Shown in pieces: positions 27,358 through 37,330 of a stretch of 64,000 nucleotides of DNA (positions are counted from its first letter, which is position 1; the number at the start of each line of letters is the position of its first letter). The DNA comes from Candidimonas humi (GTDB taxonomy: Bacteria > Pseudomonadota > Gammaproteobacteria > Burkholderiales > Burkholderiaceae_B): contig NZ_JAHTBN010000001.1 of NCBI RefSeq assembly GCF_019166065.1, positions 186,001 through 250,000 on the forward strand, in the 5' to 3' direction. Under the pieces are notes generated by a model. That model ran no database searches. It was not told the DNA's origin and worked only from the letters and a program-made list of their open reading frames with translations. Both the position numbers and the translations under genes were made by a program.

Positions 27358-28326
27358 ATGTCCAAGTTCAAGATCCTGATGGGCGCCGCACTGCTGGCGG
27401 CCGGCGTCGCGACCGCCCAGGCCGCGCCTTACCCGAACCATGCCGTCACGATTGTCGTGCCGTTCCCGGCCGGCGGGTCCACCGACTATGCAGGGCGGCT
27501 CGCGGCCGACATTCTGTCCAAGCAACTGGGCGGCAATTTCATCGTCCAGAACAAGCCCGGAGCCACCGGCTCCATAGGCGCGGCTGAAGTCAAGCGGGCC
27601 GCGCCCGACGGCTACACCTTGCTGGTGTCTTCGCCCGCCGTGTTCTCCATCAACCAGTACCTGTTCAAGAGCCTGCAATACGATCCGGTCAAGGACTTCG
27701 ATCCCATCACCATCCTGGTGCGCGCGCCCAACGTGCTGGTGGCCAATCCCAAGGCCCCGGCGCTGGACGTGCCCAGCCTCATCAAGGCGCTTAAAGAGCA
27801 TCCCGGCACCTTGACTTTCGCCTCTTCGGGCAATGGCGCCACCGATCACCTGACGGCCGAGCTTTTCTGGCAGAAGACCGGCACCAAGGGCCTGCATGTG
27901 CCTTACAAGGGCGGTGCGCCCGCCATCGCCGACCTGATGGGCGGCCAGGTGCAGTATTCCTTCCAGAACGTCAATGCCGTGATAGGCCAGATTCGCGCCG
28001 GCAAGCTCAAGGCGCTGGCCGTGACGGCCGACGAGCGCTCGCCTGTGCTGCCCGACGTGCCCACCATGGCCGAAGCAGGCGTTCCGGGCCTGGCGGTCTA
28101 TTCCTGGCAGGCCGCCGTGGCCCCGCATGGGATACCCGCCGATATCCAGGCCAAGCTCAACCAGGCGCTCGCCAAAGGCCTGCAGCAGCCGGACGTCAAG
28201 GCCAAGCTCGAGCACCTGGGCTTCCAGGTCGTGGGCGACACGCCCGAGCAGTTCCGCCAGTTCCAGTTGCAGGAAATGGCGCGCTGGAAGAAGGTCATAG
28301 AAACCGCGCACATCAGCATCAACTGA
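27358..28326 (+). CDS. Bug-family periplasmic solute-binding protein (TTT/TctC type)
   Basis: 322 residues. Signal peptide MSKFKILMGAALLAAGVATAQA is followed by AAPYPNHAVTIVVPFPAGGSTDYAGRL, the hallmark of Bug proteins. Other conserved parts are QNKPGATGSIGAAEVKRAAPDGYTLLV and LPDVPTMAEAGVPGLAVYSWQAAVAPHGIP. Bug proteins bind carboxylates and related small molecules and are hugely expanded in Bordetella-type genomes, often without adjacent TctAB membrane genes, as here. Its position after the dehydratase-like gene suggests the ligand is that enzyme's substrate. Confidence 0.94.
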   Translation: MSKFKILMGAALLAAGVATAQAAPYPNHAVTIVVPFPAGGSTDYAGRLAADILSKQLGGNFIVQNKPGATGSIGAAEVKRAAPDGYTLLVSSPAVFSINQYLFKSLQYDPVKDFDPITILVRAPNVLVANPKAPALDVPSLIKALKEHPGTLTFASSGNGATDHLTAELFWQKTGTKGLHVPYKGGAPAIADLMGGQVQYSFQNVNAVIGQIRAGKLKALAVTADERSPVLPDVPTMAEAGVPGLAVYSWQAAVAPHGIPADIQAKLNQALAKGLQQPDVKAKLEHLGFQVVGDTPEQFRQFQLQEMARWKKVIETAHISIN

Positions 28327-28423
28327 TAGCAAGGCCCGGCGCGGCCCCAGCGGCAAGCCCAGGGTCGCAGGGCCTTGCCGCGTCCGGAGCCGCGGGCAAG
28401 CAAGCCCCGGCCGCCGTGCATCG

Positions 28424-28466
28424 CACCCCAAAAGCTGGACGCCGGTCCAGCCCTTGGGGTGTTTTT
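28424..28466 (+). terminator. Rho-independent terminator after the Bug gene
   Basis: A long stem (CACCCCAA pairing with TTGGGGTG, and an inner GCTGGAC pairing with GTCCAGC) around a short GCCG loop is followed directly by TTTTT. Orientation is plus, so it ends the Bug transcript. It also separates it from the convergent ABC/phosphodiesterase operon, whose last stop codon is at 28480. Confidence 0.8.
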
Positions 28467-28479
28467 CATGGCTTGCGCA

Positions 28480-29310
28480 TCAATCGATCAGCTTGCCCTC
28501 GGCATCGTAAAAAGGATACCTGCCGCCGTAGTCTTCGACGTATACGGTGTGGGTTACCCAGCGGCCCTGCACGCGGGCGTGCATATGCAGCGCGGGCGGC
28601 TCCATGATGAAGGCGCTGGGGCCGTCTGGCACGAGGTCGTAGGCCACCTGGTGGGCCGGGGAAGGGCAGATGCTGGCCACGGTGTGCGCATAGCGCATCG
28701 TCACCGAGCGATGCACGTGGCCGCAGATCAGGCGCTCGACGTTGTCGTAGCCCGACAGCAGCGCTTCCAGGCGCTGTGCGTCGGCCGGCGCCAGCGCCTG
28801 CCTGTCCATGTGATCGATGCCGCAGGAAAACGGCGGATGGTGCATGCCTATCATCACGGTCTTGCCGCGCCGCGCCTCGAGCTGCGCAGCCAGCCACGAC
28901 AAGCGTTCGCCGTCGAGGCGGCCGCCGCTATTGGGCAGGTCTTGCGTGTCCAGCGCCAGCAGGCTGATTTCGTCGAAGTCGATGGCGTACTGCACATAGC
29001 CCGGGCCGCTGCCCAGGTAGGTATGCTCCGGAAAGGCTGCGCGCAGGTTCTCGCGATGGTCGTGGTTGCCCACCATCAGGTAGTAGGGCATTTCCAGCAG
29101 CGACAGTTCGCGGCGCAGCGAGGCATATTCCTGCGGTGCGCCGAAATCGGCGAGGTCGCCGGTGATGACCAGCGCATGCGGGCGCGGTGCCAGCGCGTTG
29201 AGCTTGGCCACGCAGCGGCGCAGATAGGCCGTGGTGTCGACTTTCTTGTAGGCCAGCAGGCCCGGCCTCTTGATGTGCAGATCGCTGATCTGCGCTAGCA
29301 GCATGCTCAT
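28480..29310 (-). CDS. Calcineurin-like phosphodiesterase, GpdQ-like
   Basis: 276-residue binuclear metallophosphoesterase. All metal-binding motifs are seen: QISDLHI, ITGDLADFG, MVGNHDH, MIGMHHPP, and ICGHVHRS. Length and arrangement (MLLAQISDLH start, HHPPF near mid, CPSPAHQVAYDL after the last motif) closely follow the glycerophosphodiesterase GpdQ; cAMP phosphodiesterase CpdA is the alternative. It is the last gene of an ABC importer operon, 55 bases after the ATPase, which favours a role in hydrolysing an imported phosphodiester. There is no signal peptide, so it acts in the cytoplasm. Confidence 0.88.
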   Translation of the reverse strand: MSMLLAQISDLHIKRPGLLAYKKVDTTAYLRRCVAKLNALAPRPHALVITGDLADFGAPQEYASLRRELSLLEMPYYLMVGNHDHRENLRAAFPEHTYLGSGPGYVQYAIDFDEISLLALDTQDLPNSGGRLDGERLSWLAAQLEARRGKTVMIGMHHPPFSCGIDHMDRQALAPADAQRLEALLSGYDNVERLICGHVHRSVTMRYAHTVASICPSPAHQVAYDLVPDGPSAFIMEPPALHMHARVQGRWVTHTVYVEDYGGRYPFYDAEGKLID

Positions 29311-29365
29311 TGATGTACCTTTCCGTCGCGTTGCGGCATTTTTTCCGGGTGCGGGGCGCGCGGCC

Positions 29366-30412
29366 TCATTGCCCGCCCACGATCAGCAGGCGCTCGGCGG
29401 GGATGCGCACGCCCACTTCCTCGCCCGGCTGCAAGGTGCTGCGGCTGGGGGCTTCCACGCAGACGCGCGTCTCGGACAGGCCGTCCAGGTAGACGCGGCT
29501 GCGGTCGCCCAGGAACTGCACACTGGCCACCGTGCCCCGCAGATCGGCCTCGGCCGCGGGCAGCAGGCTGGCGTCCTCGGGCCTGAAGTGGATTTCCGCG
29601 AGGCCCGCGGCGCCTTGCGGGCAGGGCAGCCTGCCGCCCCGCACATGGAATTCGCCGTCGCGGAATTCGCCGCGCAGGCTGTTGAGCGAGCCCAGGAACT
29701 GCGCCACGTGGCGGCTGCCCGGGTGGAAATAGATTTCGTGCGGCGTGCCAGCCTGTTCGATGCGGCCGTTGCTCATGACCACGACGCGGTCGCCCAGCAC
29801 CATGGCCTCGGCCTGGTCGTGGGTGACGTACACCGTGGTCACGCCCAGGTTCTTCAGCAGCAGGTCCATGTCGGTGCGCAGCGTCTCGCGCAGCTTGGCG
29901 TCCAGCGCCGTGAGCGGCTCGTCCAGCAGCAGCACGCGCGGTTCCGGGGCCAGGGCGCGAGCCAGCGCCACGCGCTGCTTCTGGCCGCCCGACAATTGCG
30001 AGATCTGCTTGTCGCCGTGTTCGGTGAGGTGCACCAGTTCCAGCAGCTCGTCGACCCGCTGGCGGCGTTCGCGGACGGGCGTCTTCTTGATCTTCAGGCC
30101 GTAGCCGATGTTGTCGCGCACGCTGAAATTGGGAAACAGCGCATAGTTCTGGAACACCATGCCGACGCGCCGCTCTTCGATGGGCTTGGCGGTGACGTCC
30201 TCGTCGCCGAAGTACACGCGGCCGCCCGGATCGGGGCGTTCCAGGCCGGCGATCAGGCGCAGGGTCGTGGTCTTGCCGCAGCCCGAGGGGCCGAGCAGCA
30301 CCACGGTCTCGCCGGCGCCTATGCTCAGGCTGGTGGGCTGCAGCACCCGGGCGTTCGAGCCGTAGGTCTTGGCGCAGTCTTCCAGCCTTATGGGGATCGA
30401 GTTCAGCTTCAT
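29366..30412 (-). CDS. ABC importer ATP-binding protein (MalK/PotA-like)
   Basis: 348 residues. Walker A GPSGCGKTT, signature LSGGQKQRVALARALAPEP, Walker B VLLLDEPLTALD and switch HDQAEAMVLGDRVVVMSNGRIEQAG are all present. A C-terminal TOBE/OB-like domain (GLAEIHFRPEDASLLPA) is typical of the PotA/MalK/PhnT class. I chose ATG 30412 (MKLNSIPIRLEDCAKTYG); the frame is open into the preceding permease gene. It powers the two permeases encoded upstream. Confidence 0.94.
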   Translation of the reverse strand: MKLNSIPIRLEDCAKTYGSNARVLQPTSLSIGAGETVVLLGPSGCGKTTTLRLIAGLERPDPGGRVYFGDEDVTAKPIEERRVGMVFQNYALFPNFSVRDNIGYGLKIKKTPVRERRQRVDELLELVHLTEHGDKQISQLSGGQKQRVALARALAPEPRVLLLDEPLTALDAKLRETLRTDMDLLLKNLGVTTVYVTHDQAEAMVLGDRVVVMSNGRIEQAGTPHEIYFHPGSRHVAQFLGSLNSLRGEFRDGEFHVRGGRLPCPQGAAGLAEIHFRPEDASLLPAAEADLRGTVASVQFLGDRSRVYLDGLSETRVCVEAPSRSTLQPGEEVGVRIPAERLLIVGGQ

Positions 30413-30434
30413 TGGCGATGTGTTCTTGATGCGT

Positions 30435-31229
30435 TCAGGGCTTGCGGCGCTGCGAGCGGTCCATGGCCTGCAGCGCCAGCAGCAAGGGTATGACGATGAC
30501 GAAGAAAATCGTCGTGTAGGCGCTGCCCACCTCGATGCGCAGCGACGCATAGGCATCGGCCAGCCCCACCGGCAGGGTCTTGGTTTCCGGCGTATGCAGC
30601 ATCCAGGTCAGGTTGAATTCGCCCAGCGACAGGGTCACCACCATCAGGGCCCCGGCCGTGATGCCGGAACGGATGTTGGGGATCACCACGGTCGTGAAGC
30701 GCTGCACGAAGCGCGCGCCCAGGCTGGCCGCGCCTTCTTCGAGCAGGCGGATGTTCTGGCCGGCACAGGCGGCGGCCACCGAGCGCACCATGAAGGGCAG
30801 GGTGAACACCACGTGGCCGACGATGATGAACCAGAGGCTGACGCGGAAGTCGCGCAGGCCGCCGTAGACGCTGATGATGGCCAGGGCGCTGGCCAGGCCG
30901 GGCAGGGCGATGGGCAGGGTGATCAGTTCTTCGATCAGGCGCGCGGCGCGGCTCTGCCAGCGCGACAGCACATAGCCGGCCGGCACCCCGACCAAGGTCA
31001 CGACGACCAGGGTGCACGCGGCCACCAGCAGCGAATTGACGATGGCGCCGTGGTAGTCGGTAAGAACCTGAATCACCCACTTCAAGGTCAGCCCCGCCTT
31101 GATGCCCCGGAAATAATTGACCGAGAAGCCGGTCAGCGCCGAGGCGATCACCGGCACGAACAGGAACGCGCATAGCGCCAGCGTAACGACAAGCTGCGCG
31201 GCGAACAGCAGGCGCTTGCGCAGCTTCAT
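30435..31229 (-). CDS. ABC importer permease 2
   Basis: 264-residue inner-membrane permease with about six transmembrane helices. The EAA loop for contacting the ATPase is seen as LEEGAASLGARFVQRFTTVVIPNIRSGI. The ATG at 31229 shares one base with the stop of permease 1 (TGATG), so the two are translationally coupled. It most resembles the second permease of the phosphonate/iron/polyamine-type importers. Confidence 0.92.
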   Translation of the reverse strand: MKLRKRLLFAAQLVVTLALCAFLFVPVIASALTGFSVNYFRGIKAGLTLKWVIQVLTDYHGAIVNSLLVAACTLVVVTLVGVPAGYVLSRWQSRAARLIEELITLPIALPGLASALAIISVYGGLRDFRVSLWFIIVGHVVFTLPFMVRSVAAACAGQNIRLLEEGAASLGARFVQRFTTVVIPNIRSGITAGALMVVTLSLGEFNLTWMLHTPETKTLPVGLADAYASLRIEVGSAYTTIFFVIVIPLLLALQAMDRSQRRKP

Positions 31230-32056
31230 CAGCCCCCCGCCGCCATGGTGGCCGGGCCGGCCGCGTTGCGCGCCAGCATGAGTATGGCCCAGGTGACCAC
31301 GCCGAGAATCACGCTCAGCGCCGCGGCCGTGACCAGATTGGCATTGAGCGTGAACTCGGTGTAGATCGTCATGGGCAGCACATTGATGTCGGTGGCCAGC
31401 GTGAAGGCCGTGCCGAAGGCGCCGATGGAAGTGGCGAAGCAGATGGCCCCCGAGGCGATCAGCGAGGGCGCGAGCGCGGGCAGGGTGACGTCGCGCATCA
31501 CCGCCCAGGACCCGGCGCCCAGCGAGCGCGCGGCCTCGGCCACCGACTTGTCCAGCGATTGCGCGGCGGCCATCACCGCCAGCACGATCTTGGGTATGGA
31601 AAAGTACAGGTAGCCCAGGAACAGGCCCGACATGGAATAGGCGAACACCAGCTTGTGGCCGAACAGCGCCTGGCTGGCGCTGCCGATCAGGCCCTGGCGC
31701 CCGGCCAGCATGATCACCATGAAGCCCACCACCACGCCGGGGAAGGCCAGCGGCAGCGTCAGCAGCGACACCAGCAGCCGCTTGCCGGGAAATTCGTGCT
31801 CCGTCAGGAACAGCCCGGCGATGACCGACAGCACGATGGTGGCGGCGGTCACCACCAGCGACAGCAGCACCGTCTGCCACAGACTGCTGAGATAGCGCGC
31901 ATCGGTGAGTATGGCCGCGTAGGTGGCCAGGAAATGCCCGCCCGCGCTGATGCGCACCAGCACCGCGATGGGTATCAGCCAGAACGCGGCGAACAGGCTC
32001 AGTGCGGGCAGCAGCAGCGCCAGGCGCCACTGGGCGGGCAGGGTCAGGTCACGCAT
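31229..32056 (-). CDS. ABC importer permease 1
   Basis: 275-residue inner-membrane permease. It has an N-terminal helix (LALLLPALSLFAAFWLIPIAVLV) and an EAA loop (VAEAARSLGAGSWAVMRDVTLPALAPSLI). Together with permease 2 it forms the membrane channel. The gene starts 20 bases after the binding-protein stop. Confidence 0.92.
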   Translation of the reverse strand: MRDLTLPAQWRLALLLPALSLFAAFWLIPIAVLVRISAGGHFLATYAAILTDARYLSSLWQTVLLSLVVTAATIVLSVIAGLFLTEHEFPGKRLLVSLLTLPLAFPGVVVGFMVIMLAGRQGLIGSASQALFGHKLVFAYSMSGLFLGYLYFSIPKIVLAVMAAAQSLDKSVAEAARSLGAGSWAVMRDVTLPALAPSLIASGAICFATSIGAFGTAFTLATDINVLPMTIYTEFTLNANLVTAAALSVILGVVTWAILMLARNAAGPATMAAGG

Positions 32057-32075
32057 GGGGCGGCCGGCTTGCGCG

Positions 32076-33089
32076 TCAGTGGACTTGGTCCAGGTACAGG
32101 CGCTGGAAGGGCTCCTGCTGCTTGGCGACCTCCGCGTAGTTCACCGTCTTGGCGCGCGCATAGTCCGAGGCCGGCAGGAACTTGGCCGCGATGTCGGCGG
32201 GGATCTTCACATTGCGCACCGGCTTCAGGAACGCATTGGCCCAATGCGCCTGGCCCTTGTCCGACAGCAGGTAGTCCAGCACCTTGTGGGCGTTTTCCGG
32301 ATGGGGCGCGCCCTTGACCATGGCCATCACGTACGGGAACGAGACCGTGCCTTCCTTGGGAATCACGAAGGCGATATTGGCGTGGTCCTTGTACTTGCCG
32401 CGGTAGGCATTGAAGTCGAAGTCGATCAGGATGGGAATCTCGCCCGAGAGCACGCGCGCATAGGCGGTCTGCTTGGGGATGATGGCCTGGTTCTGCTTGA
32501 GCTTCTTGAAGTAGTCGATGACCGGCTTGAAGTTGGACAGCGAGCCGCCCAGCGACTGGTTGATGGCGATGGCCGCGGCATAGCCGACGAAGGCGCTGCT
32601 GGGATCCAGGCAGCCCACCATGCCCTTGTACTCGGGCTTGAGCAGGTCGGCCCAGGATTGCGGCACCGGCTTGCCTTCGAGCGCGTCCTTGTTGATGAAC
32701 AGCCCGACGGTGCCGGAATGGATCGCGAACCAGTGGCCGTTGGGGTCTTTCAGGTCGGCGGGGATTTCGTCCCAGTGCTTGGGCTTGTAGGTGCCCAGCA
32801 CGTCGTACTTCATGGCCTCGATGGCCGAGGTGATGCCGAGGTAGACCACGTCGGCCACCGGGCTTTTCTTCTCGGCGATGATCTGGGCCAGCGACTGCCC
32901 GGAATTCTTGTTGTCCAGCGGCACGGTGATGCCGATGTCGCGCTTGATGTTCTTGACCTGGCCGGCCCAGTCGGCCCATTCGGGGGGACAGTTGTAGCAG
33001 ATGGCCATTTCGTCGGCCCGGGCCGCGCCCGCGGCCAGGCAGGCCGCCATCGCGAACAGGCCGATCAGCCCACGCAGTAATGTCTTCAT
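32076..33089 (-). CDS. ABC importer periplasmic binding protein (type 2 fold, PhnS/PotD/Fbp-like)
   Basis: 337 residues with a signal peptide (MKTLLRGLIGLFAMAACLAAGAARADE). The mature protein has type-2 periplasmic binding-protein features: PVADVVYLGITSAIEAMKYDVL, GLFINKDAL, WADLLKPEYKGMVGCLDPSSA, and KVLDYLLSDKGQ. Specificity is not readable; related proteins bind phosphonates, iron, thiamine or polyamines. The GpdQ-like enzyme at the operon end argues for an organic phosphate ligand. Two cysteines (YNCPP and VGCLD) could form a disulfide. It is first gene of the operon. Confidence 0.9.
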   Translation of the reverse strand: MKTLLRGLIGLFAMAACLAAGAARADEMAICYNCPPEWADWAGQVKNIKRDIGITVPLDNKNSGQSLAQIIAEKKSPVADVVYLGITSAIEAMKYDVLGTYKPKHWDEIPADLKDPNGHWFAIHSGTVGLFINKDALEGKPVPQSWADLLKPEYKGMVGCLDPSSAFVGYAAAIAINQSLGGSLSNFKPVIDYFKKLKQNQAIIPKQTAYARVLSGEIPILIDFDFNAYRGKYKDHANIAFVIPKEGTVSFPYVMAMVKGAPHPENAHKVLDYLLSDKGQAHWANAFLKPVRNVKIPADIAAKFLPASDYARAKTVNYAEVAKQQEPFQRLYLDQVH

Positions 33090-33690
33090 GTCTCGATTCC
33101 TTTGAAGTGGAGCGGGCGCCCGGCGGTGGATGCCAGGCCGTCGCCTGCCGCCGGCCCGCCCTGGTCAGTGAGCCGCAAAGGGTGGGCCACCCCTTGTGGA
33201 AGGCCAGAAGCTTCCCACGGACTCGTGACGCTTTTGTGACCGGCTTGCGCCATTTTTTTTCCGTATGGTTGAAAACGTTTTCATATGGCCCGGATGAAGT
33301 GTATATCAAGCCCCGGAGGATTCATCCCTAGGGAAACTACCGAGGCCAGGTGTCGGGAAGCACGCGGCGCCTTGCGTCTCGCTCCTGTACAGGTCCAGGG
33401 GTTCCGGACGGCTCTCGTGAATTCGGCATTGCCGGCGCGCGCACGGCCCCGGCTGGCACCGCTTAGGCGCGTCGGCCGCTGGCCTGCGAGGCGGCCCGTC
33501 GCGGCATCGGTAAAGATTGAGTACAGCTTGCGGCGGCGCGGGGCGGCAATCGGTCTTAAAATGGCCTATTTCGCCGCCGCGTCCGCCATGGCCCATGGGC
33601 CGGGCGCCACGCAGGCCGGCGGCGGCGCGGCCCGGTGCCGCGCCGCCTTGCTACAGATTCCATCCATCGATACCACGGAGAATCCTGTCC
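33090..33690. other. 600-bp divergent intergenic region between the ABC operon and pckG
   Basis: No credible gene. It holds the presumed promoter of the ABC operon, a LacI-type palindrome at 33270-33283, and GC-rich sequence upstream of pckG. The pckG ORF is open as far as 33517, but without any similarity before 33691. Confidence 0.5.
33270..33283. promoter_or_regulatory. Perfect palindrome TGAAAACGTTTTCA, LacI/GalR-type operator
   Basis: A 14-bp perfect dyad with the central CG of LacI-family operators, 181 bases upstream of the ABC binding-protein start and about 410 bases upstream of pckG. No LacI-family gene lies in this window, so the regulator would be encoded elsewhere. Confidence 0.6.
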
Positions 33691-35535
<1,845 letters not shown>

Positions 35536-35698
35536 TCGAGGGCGGCGCGGGCATGCCGCCCGCGCCAGCCGTCCGTTCCGGGCCTTCGCTTGCAAGGGCC
35601 CGGGGCTCGAGGGCGCGGAGCCCGTCCGGAATGCGAGACCCAGTCCATGGGCACGCCCCGGGCTGCAGGCCATAGACAGGCCGGGGCCGCAGGCTCCC

Positions 35699-35704
35699 TA
35701 TAAT
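35699..35704 (+). promoter_or_regulatory. Consensus -10 box TATAAT before the NadQ-like gene
   Basis: A perfect TATAAT sits 25 bases before the ATG at 35730, in otherwise GC-rich sequence (CTCCCTATAATAAAAAC). The -35 is not obvious. The transcript would have a very short leader. Confidence 0.5.
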
Positions 35705-35729
35705 AAAAACTTTCCCAGCCTAGTAGCGC

Positions 35730-36824
35730 ATGGCCATCATTCCGTCCCGCCTTCCAGATTCACCATCTTCCGATACCGCCGCCGCTTCCGTGCAGACCGA
35801 GCTCGTGGCGGTGCTGGTGGCAGTCAATGGCGGCCAGCCCAGGGTGCTGACGCGCGGCCGCCTGGACCTGCTGCCCGCCGGGCCGTTCCAGTCCGGCCAC
35901 CGTTCCTTGCAGGCCGGCCTGCGCGCCTGGGTCGAGACCCAGACGCACCATCCGCTGGGCTATGTCGAACAGCTCTACACTTTCGCCGACGGCGACCGCG
36001 CCAATTGGCAGGGCCAGCGCATCATCTCCGTCAGCTACCTGGGCCTGACCCGCGAGGGGGCGGGTTCGGATGACGTCCAATGGCAGGACTGGTACCGCTA
36101 TTTCCCCTGGGAAGACTGGCGCGAGGGCTGTCCCGCCATGCTGGGCGATTACATACTGCCGGCGCTGCAGCGCTGGTGCGCGGCGCAGCCCGACGCGGCG
36201 CTGCACCGCGAGCGGCGCCAGCGCGTGGATTTCACTTTCGGCTCAGACGAAGCCTCGTGGAACGAAGAGCTGGTGCTGCAACGCTACGAGTTGCTGTTCG
36301 AGGCCGGGCTGGTGCAGGAAGCCGCCCGTAGGACCCAGGCCGGGCGGCCAGGCTCCGTGGCGCAAGAGGCCATCGAGCAGGCGGATACCGGAATATCGAG
36401 CACTGCCGCGCAGGCGTACACAGTGGCGTCGGCCGCGGCGGCGCAGGCGACCTGCGCGGCGCCAAGCGCGCCTGCGGCGATGCAGGCATTGGTTCCCGGC
36501 GCCGCCATGCAGCATGACCATCGGCGCATCCTGGCCACCGCCATGGCGCGCTTGCGCGCCAAGATCCGCTACCGGCCGGTGGTGTTCGAATTGATGCCGC
36601 CCGAATTCACCTTGCTGCAACTGCAGCAGGCCTTCGAGGCCGTCGCCGGCCGCAGCCTGCACAAACAGAACTTCCGCCGCCTCATCGCCCAGCAGTCGTT
36701 GGTCGAGGACACCGGCCGCATGACCCGGGGCGCCGCGGGCCGCCCCGCCAAGCTGTTCCAGTTCCGGGGCGACGTGGTGCTGGAACGCGCCATCTCGGGC
36801 AGCAAGCTGCCGCTGTCCAGGTAG
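35730..36824 (+). CDS. NUDIX-like/winged-helix regulator of the NadQ/NrtR type (COG4111)
   Basis: 364 residues. The N-terminal domain (QTELVAVLVAVNGGQPRVLTRGRLDLLPAGPF) is NUDIX-like but lacks an intact Nudix box; the C-terminus (VFELMPPEFTLLQLQQAFEAVAGRSLHKQNFRRLI...GRPAKLFQF) is the winged helix of NrtR-type regulators. Related alphaproteobacterial NadQ proteins control NAD biosynthesis. An Ala-rich insert of about 60 residues separates the domains. I infer a role in NAD-linked regulation; no nad genes are in view. Confidence 0.78.
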   Translation: MAIIPSRLPDSPSSDTAAASVQTELVAVLVAVNGGQPRVLTRGRLDLLPAGPFQSGHRSLQAGLRAWVETQTHHPLGYVEQLYTFADGDRANWQGQRIISVSYLGLTREGAGSDDVQWQDWYRYFPWEDWREGCPAMLGDYILPALQRWCAAQPDAALHRERRQRVDFTFGSDEASWNEELVLQRYELLFEAGLVQEAARRTQAGRPGSVAQEAIEQADTGISSTAAQAYTVASAAAAQATCAAPSAPAAMQALVPGAAMQHDHRRILATAMARLRAKIRYRPVVFELMPPEFTLLQLQQAFEAVAGRSLHKQNFRRLIAQQSLVEDTGRMTRGAAGRPAKLFQFRGDVVLERAISGSKLPLSR

Positions 36825-37330
36825 CGGGCCCCGGATCGGATAGTCGATTTGGCATCGGGAGATCTGTCCCAAGTCGGCTGGCCGACCGTGCTTTTGGGCA
36901 CCTCTATATCTGGCCACCCCTATATCTGCTCGTCTCTACAATCGGGCGTCCTTACATCTAGTTCTCCCGCCCGCCTCGCACTGGATCTGCTCGGTGCCAG
37001 GCCGCTGGTCTCTCTCCGGAATTCCGCGTAGTCGACCCACGATCACCCCACCAAGCCGATATTTGGCGAGGTATCGCCTCTGCTGGGTTTTGTTGCCATT
37101 TTGTGTATTTTTAATTACAACTTGCAATTTATAGTATTGCTTCTATCATTGTCCTTGAACTTTTTGCTATATGCCGTAGTTCTGGCTAACAGCAAACTTC
37201 TGGCAATAAATAGATTTTCGCTGCATTACATACGGTTACGGAAGAAGGGCTGAAGCCCGCGAGGGTCGATACGCTGCGCATCCAGCAACTGCATGGCAGC
37301 CGTAACCCCGCGTAGAGTCAAGGAGACTCG
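36825..37330. other. 506-bp intergenic region with the autotransporter promoter and leader
   Basis: No gene. It contains GTCGGC-TG-GCCGAC at 36873-36886, a direct repeat CTATATCTG (36904-36912 and 36920-36928), an AT-rich block at about 37090-37230, a candidate promoter TTGCAA(37122)-N16-TATCAT(37144-37149), and a potentially structured leader at 37234-37307. The AT-rich block contrasts with the surroundings. Confidence 0.5.
37234..37307 (+). promoter_or_regulatory. Potentially structured 5' leader of the autotransporter mRNA
   Basis: GGTTACGG (37234-37241) and CCGTAACC (37300-37307) can close a long stem that encloses the hairpin GGGCT-GA-AGCCC (37247-37258). The candidate promoter lies about 85 bases upstream and the start codon 24 bases downstream. 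Whether it is regulatory (attenuator, thermometer or stabiliser) cannot be judged. Confidence 0.4.

Noticed and set aside
36904-36928. Direct repeat CTATATCTG before the autotransporter as an operator
   Set aside because: Two copies of 9 bases in a 500-base intergenic region are weak evidence and have no dyad symmetry.
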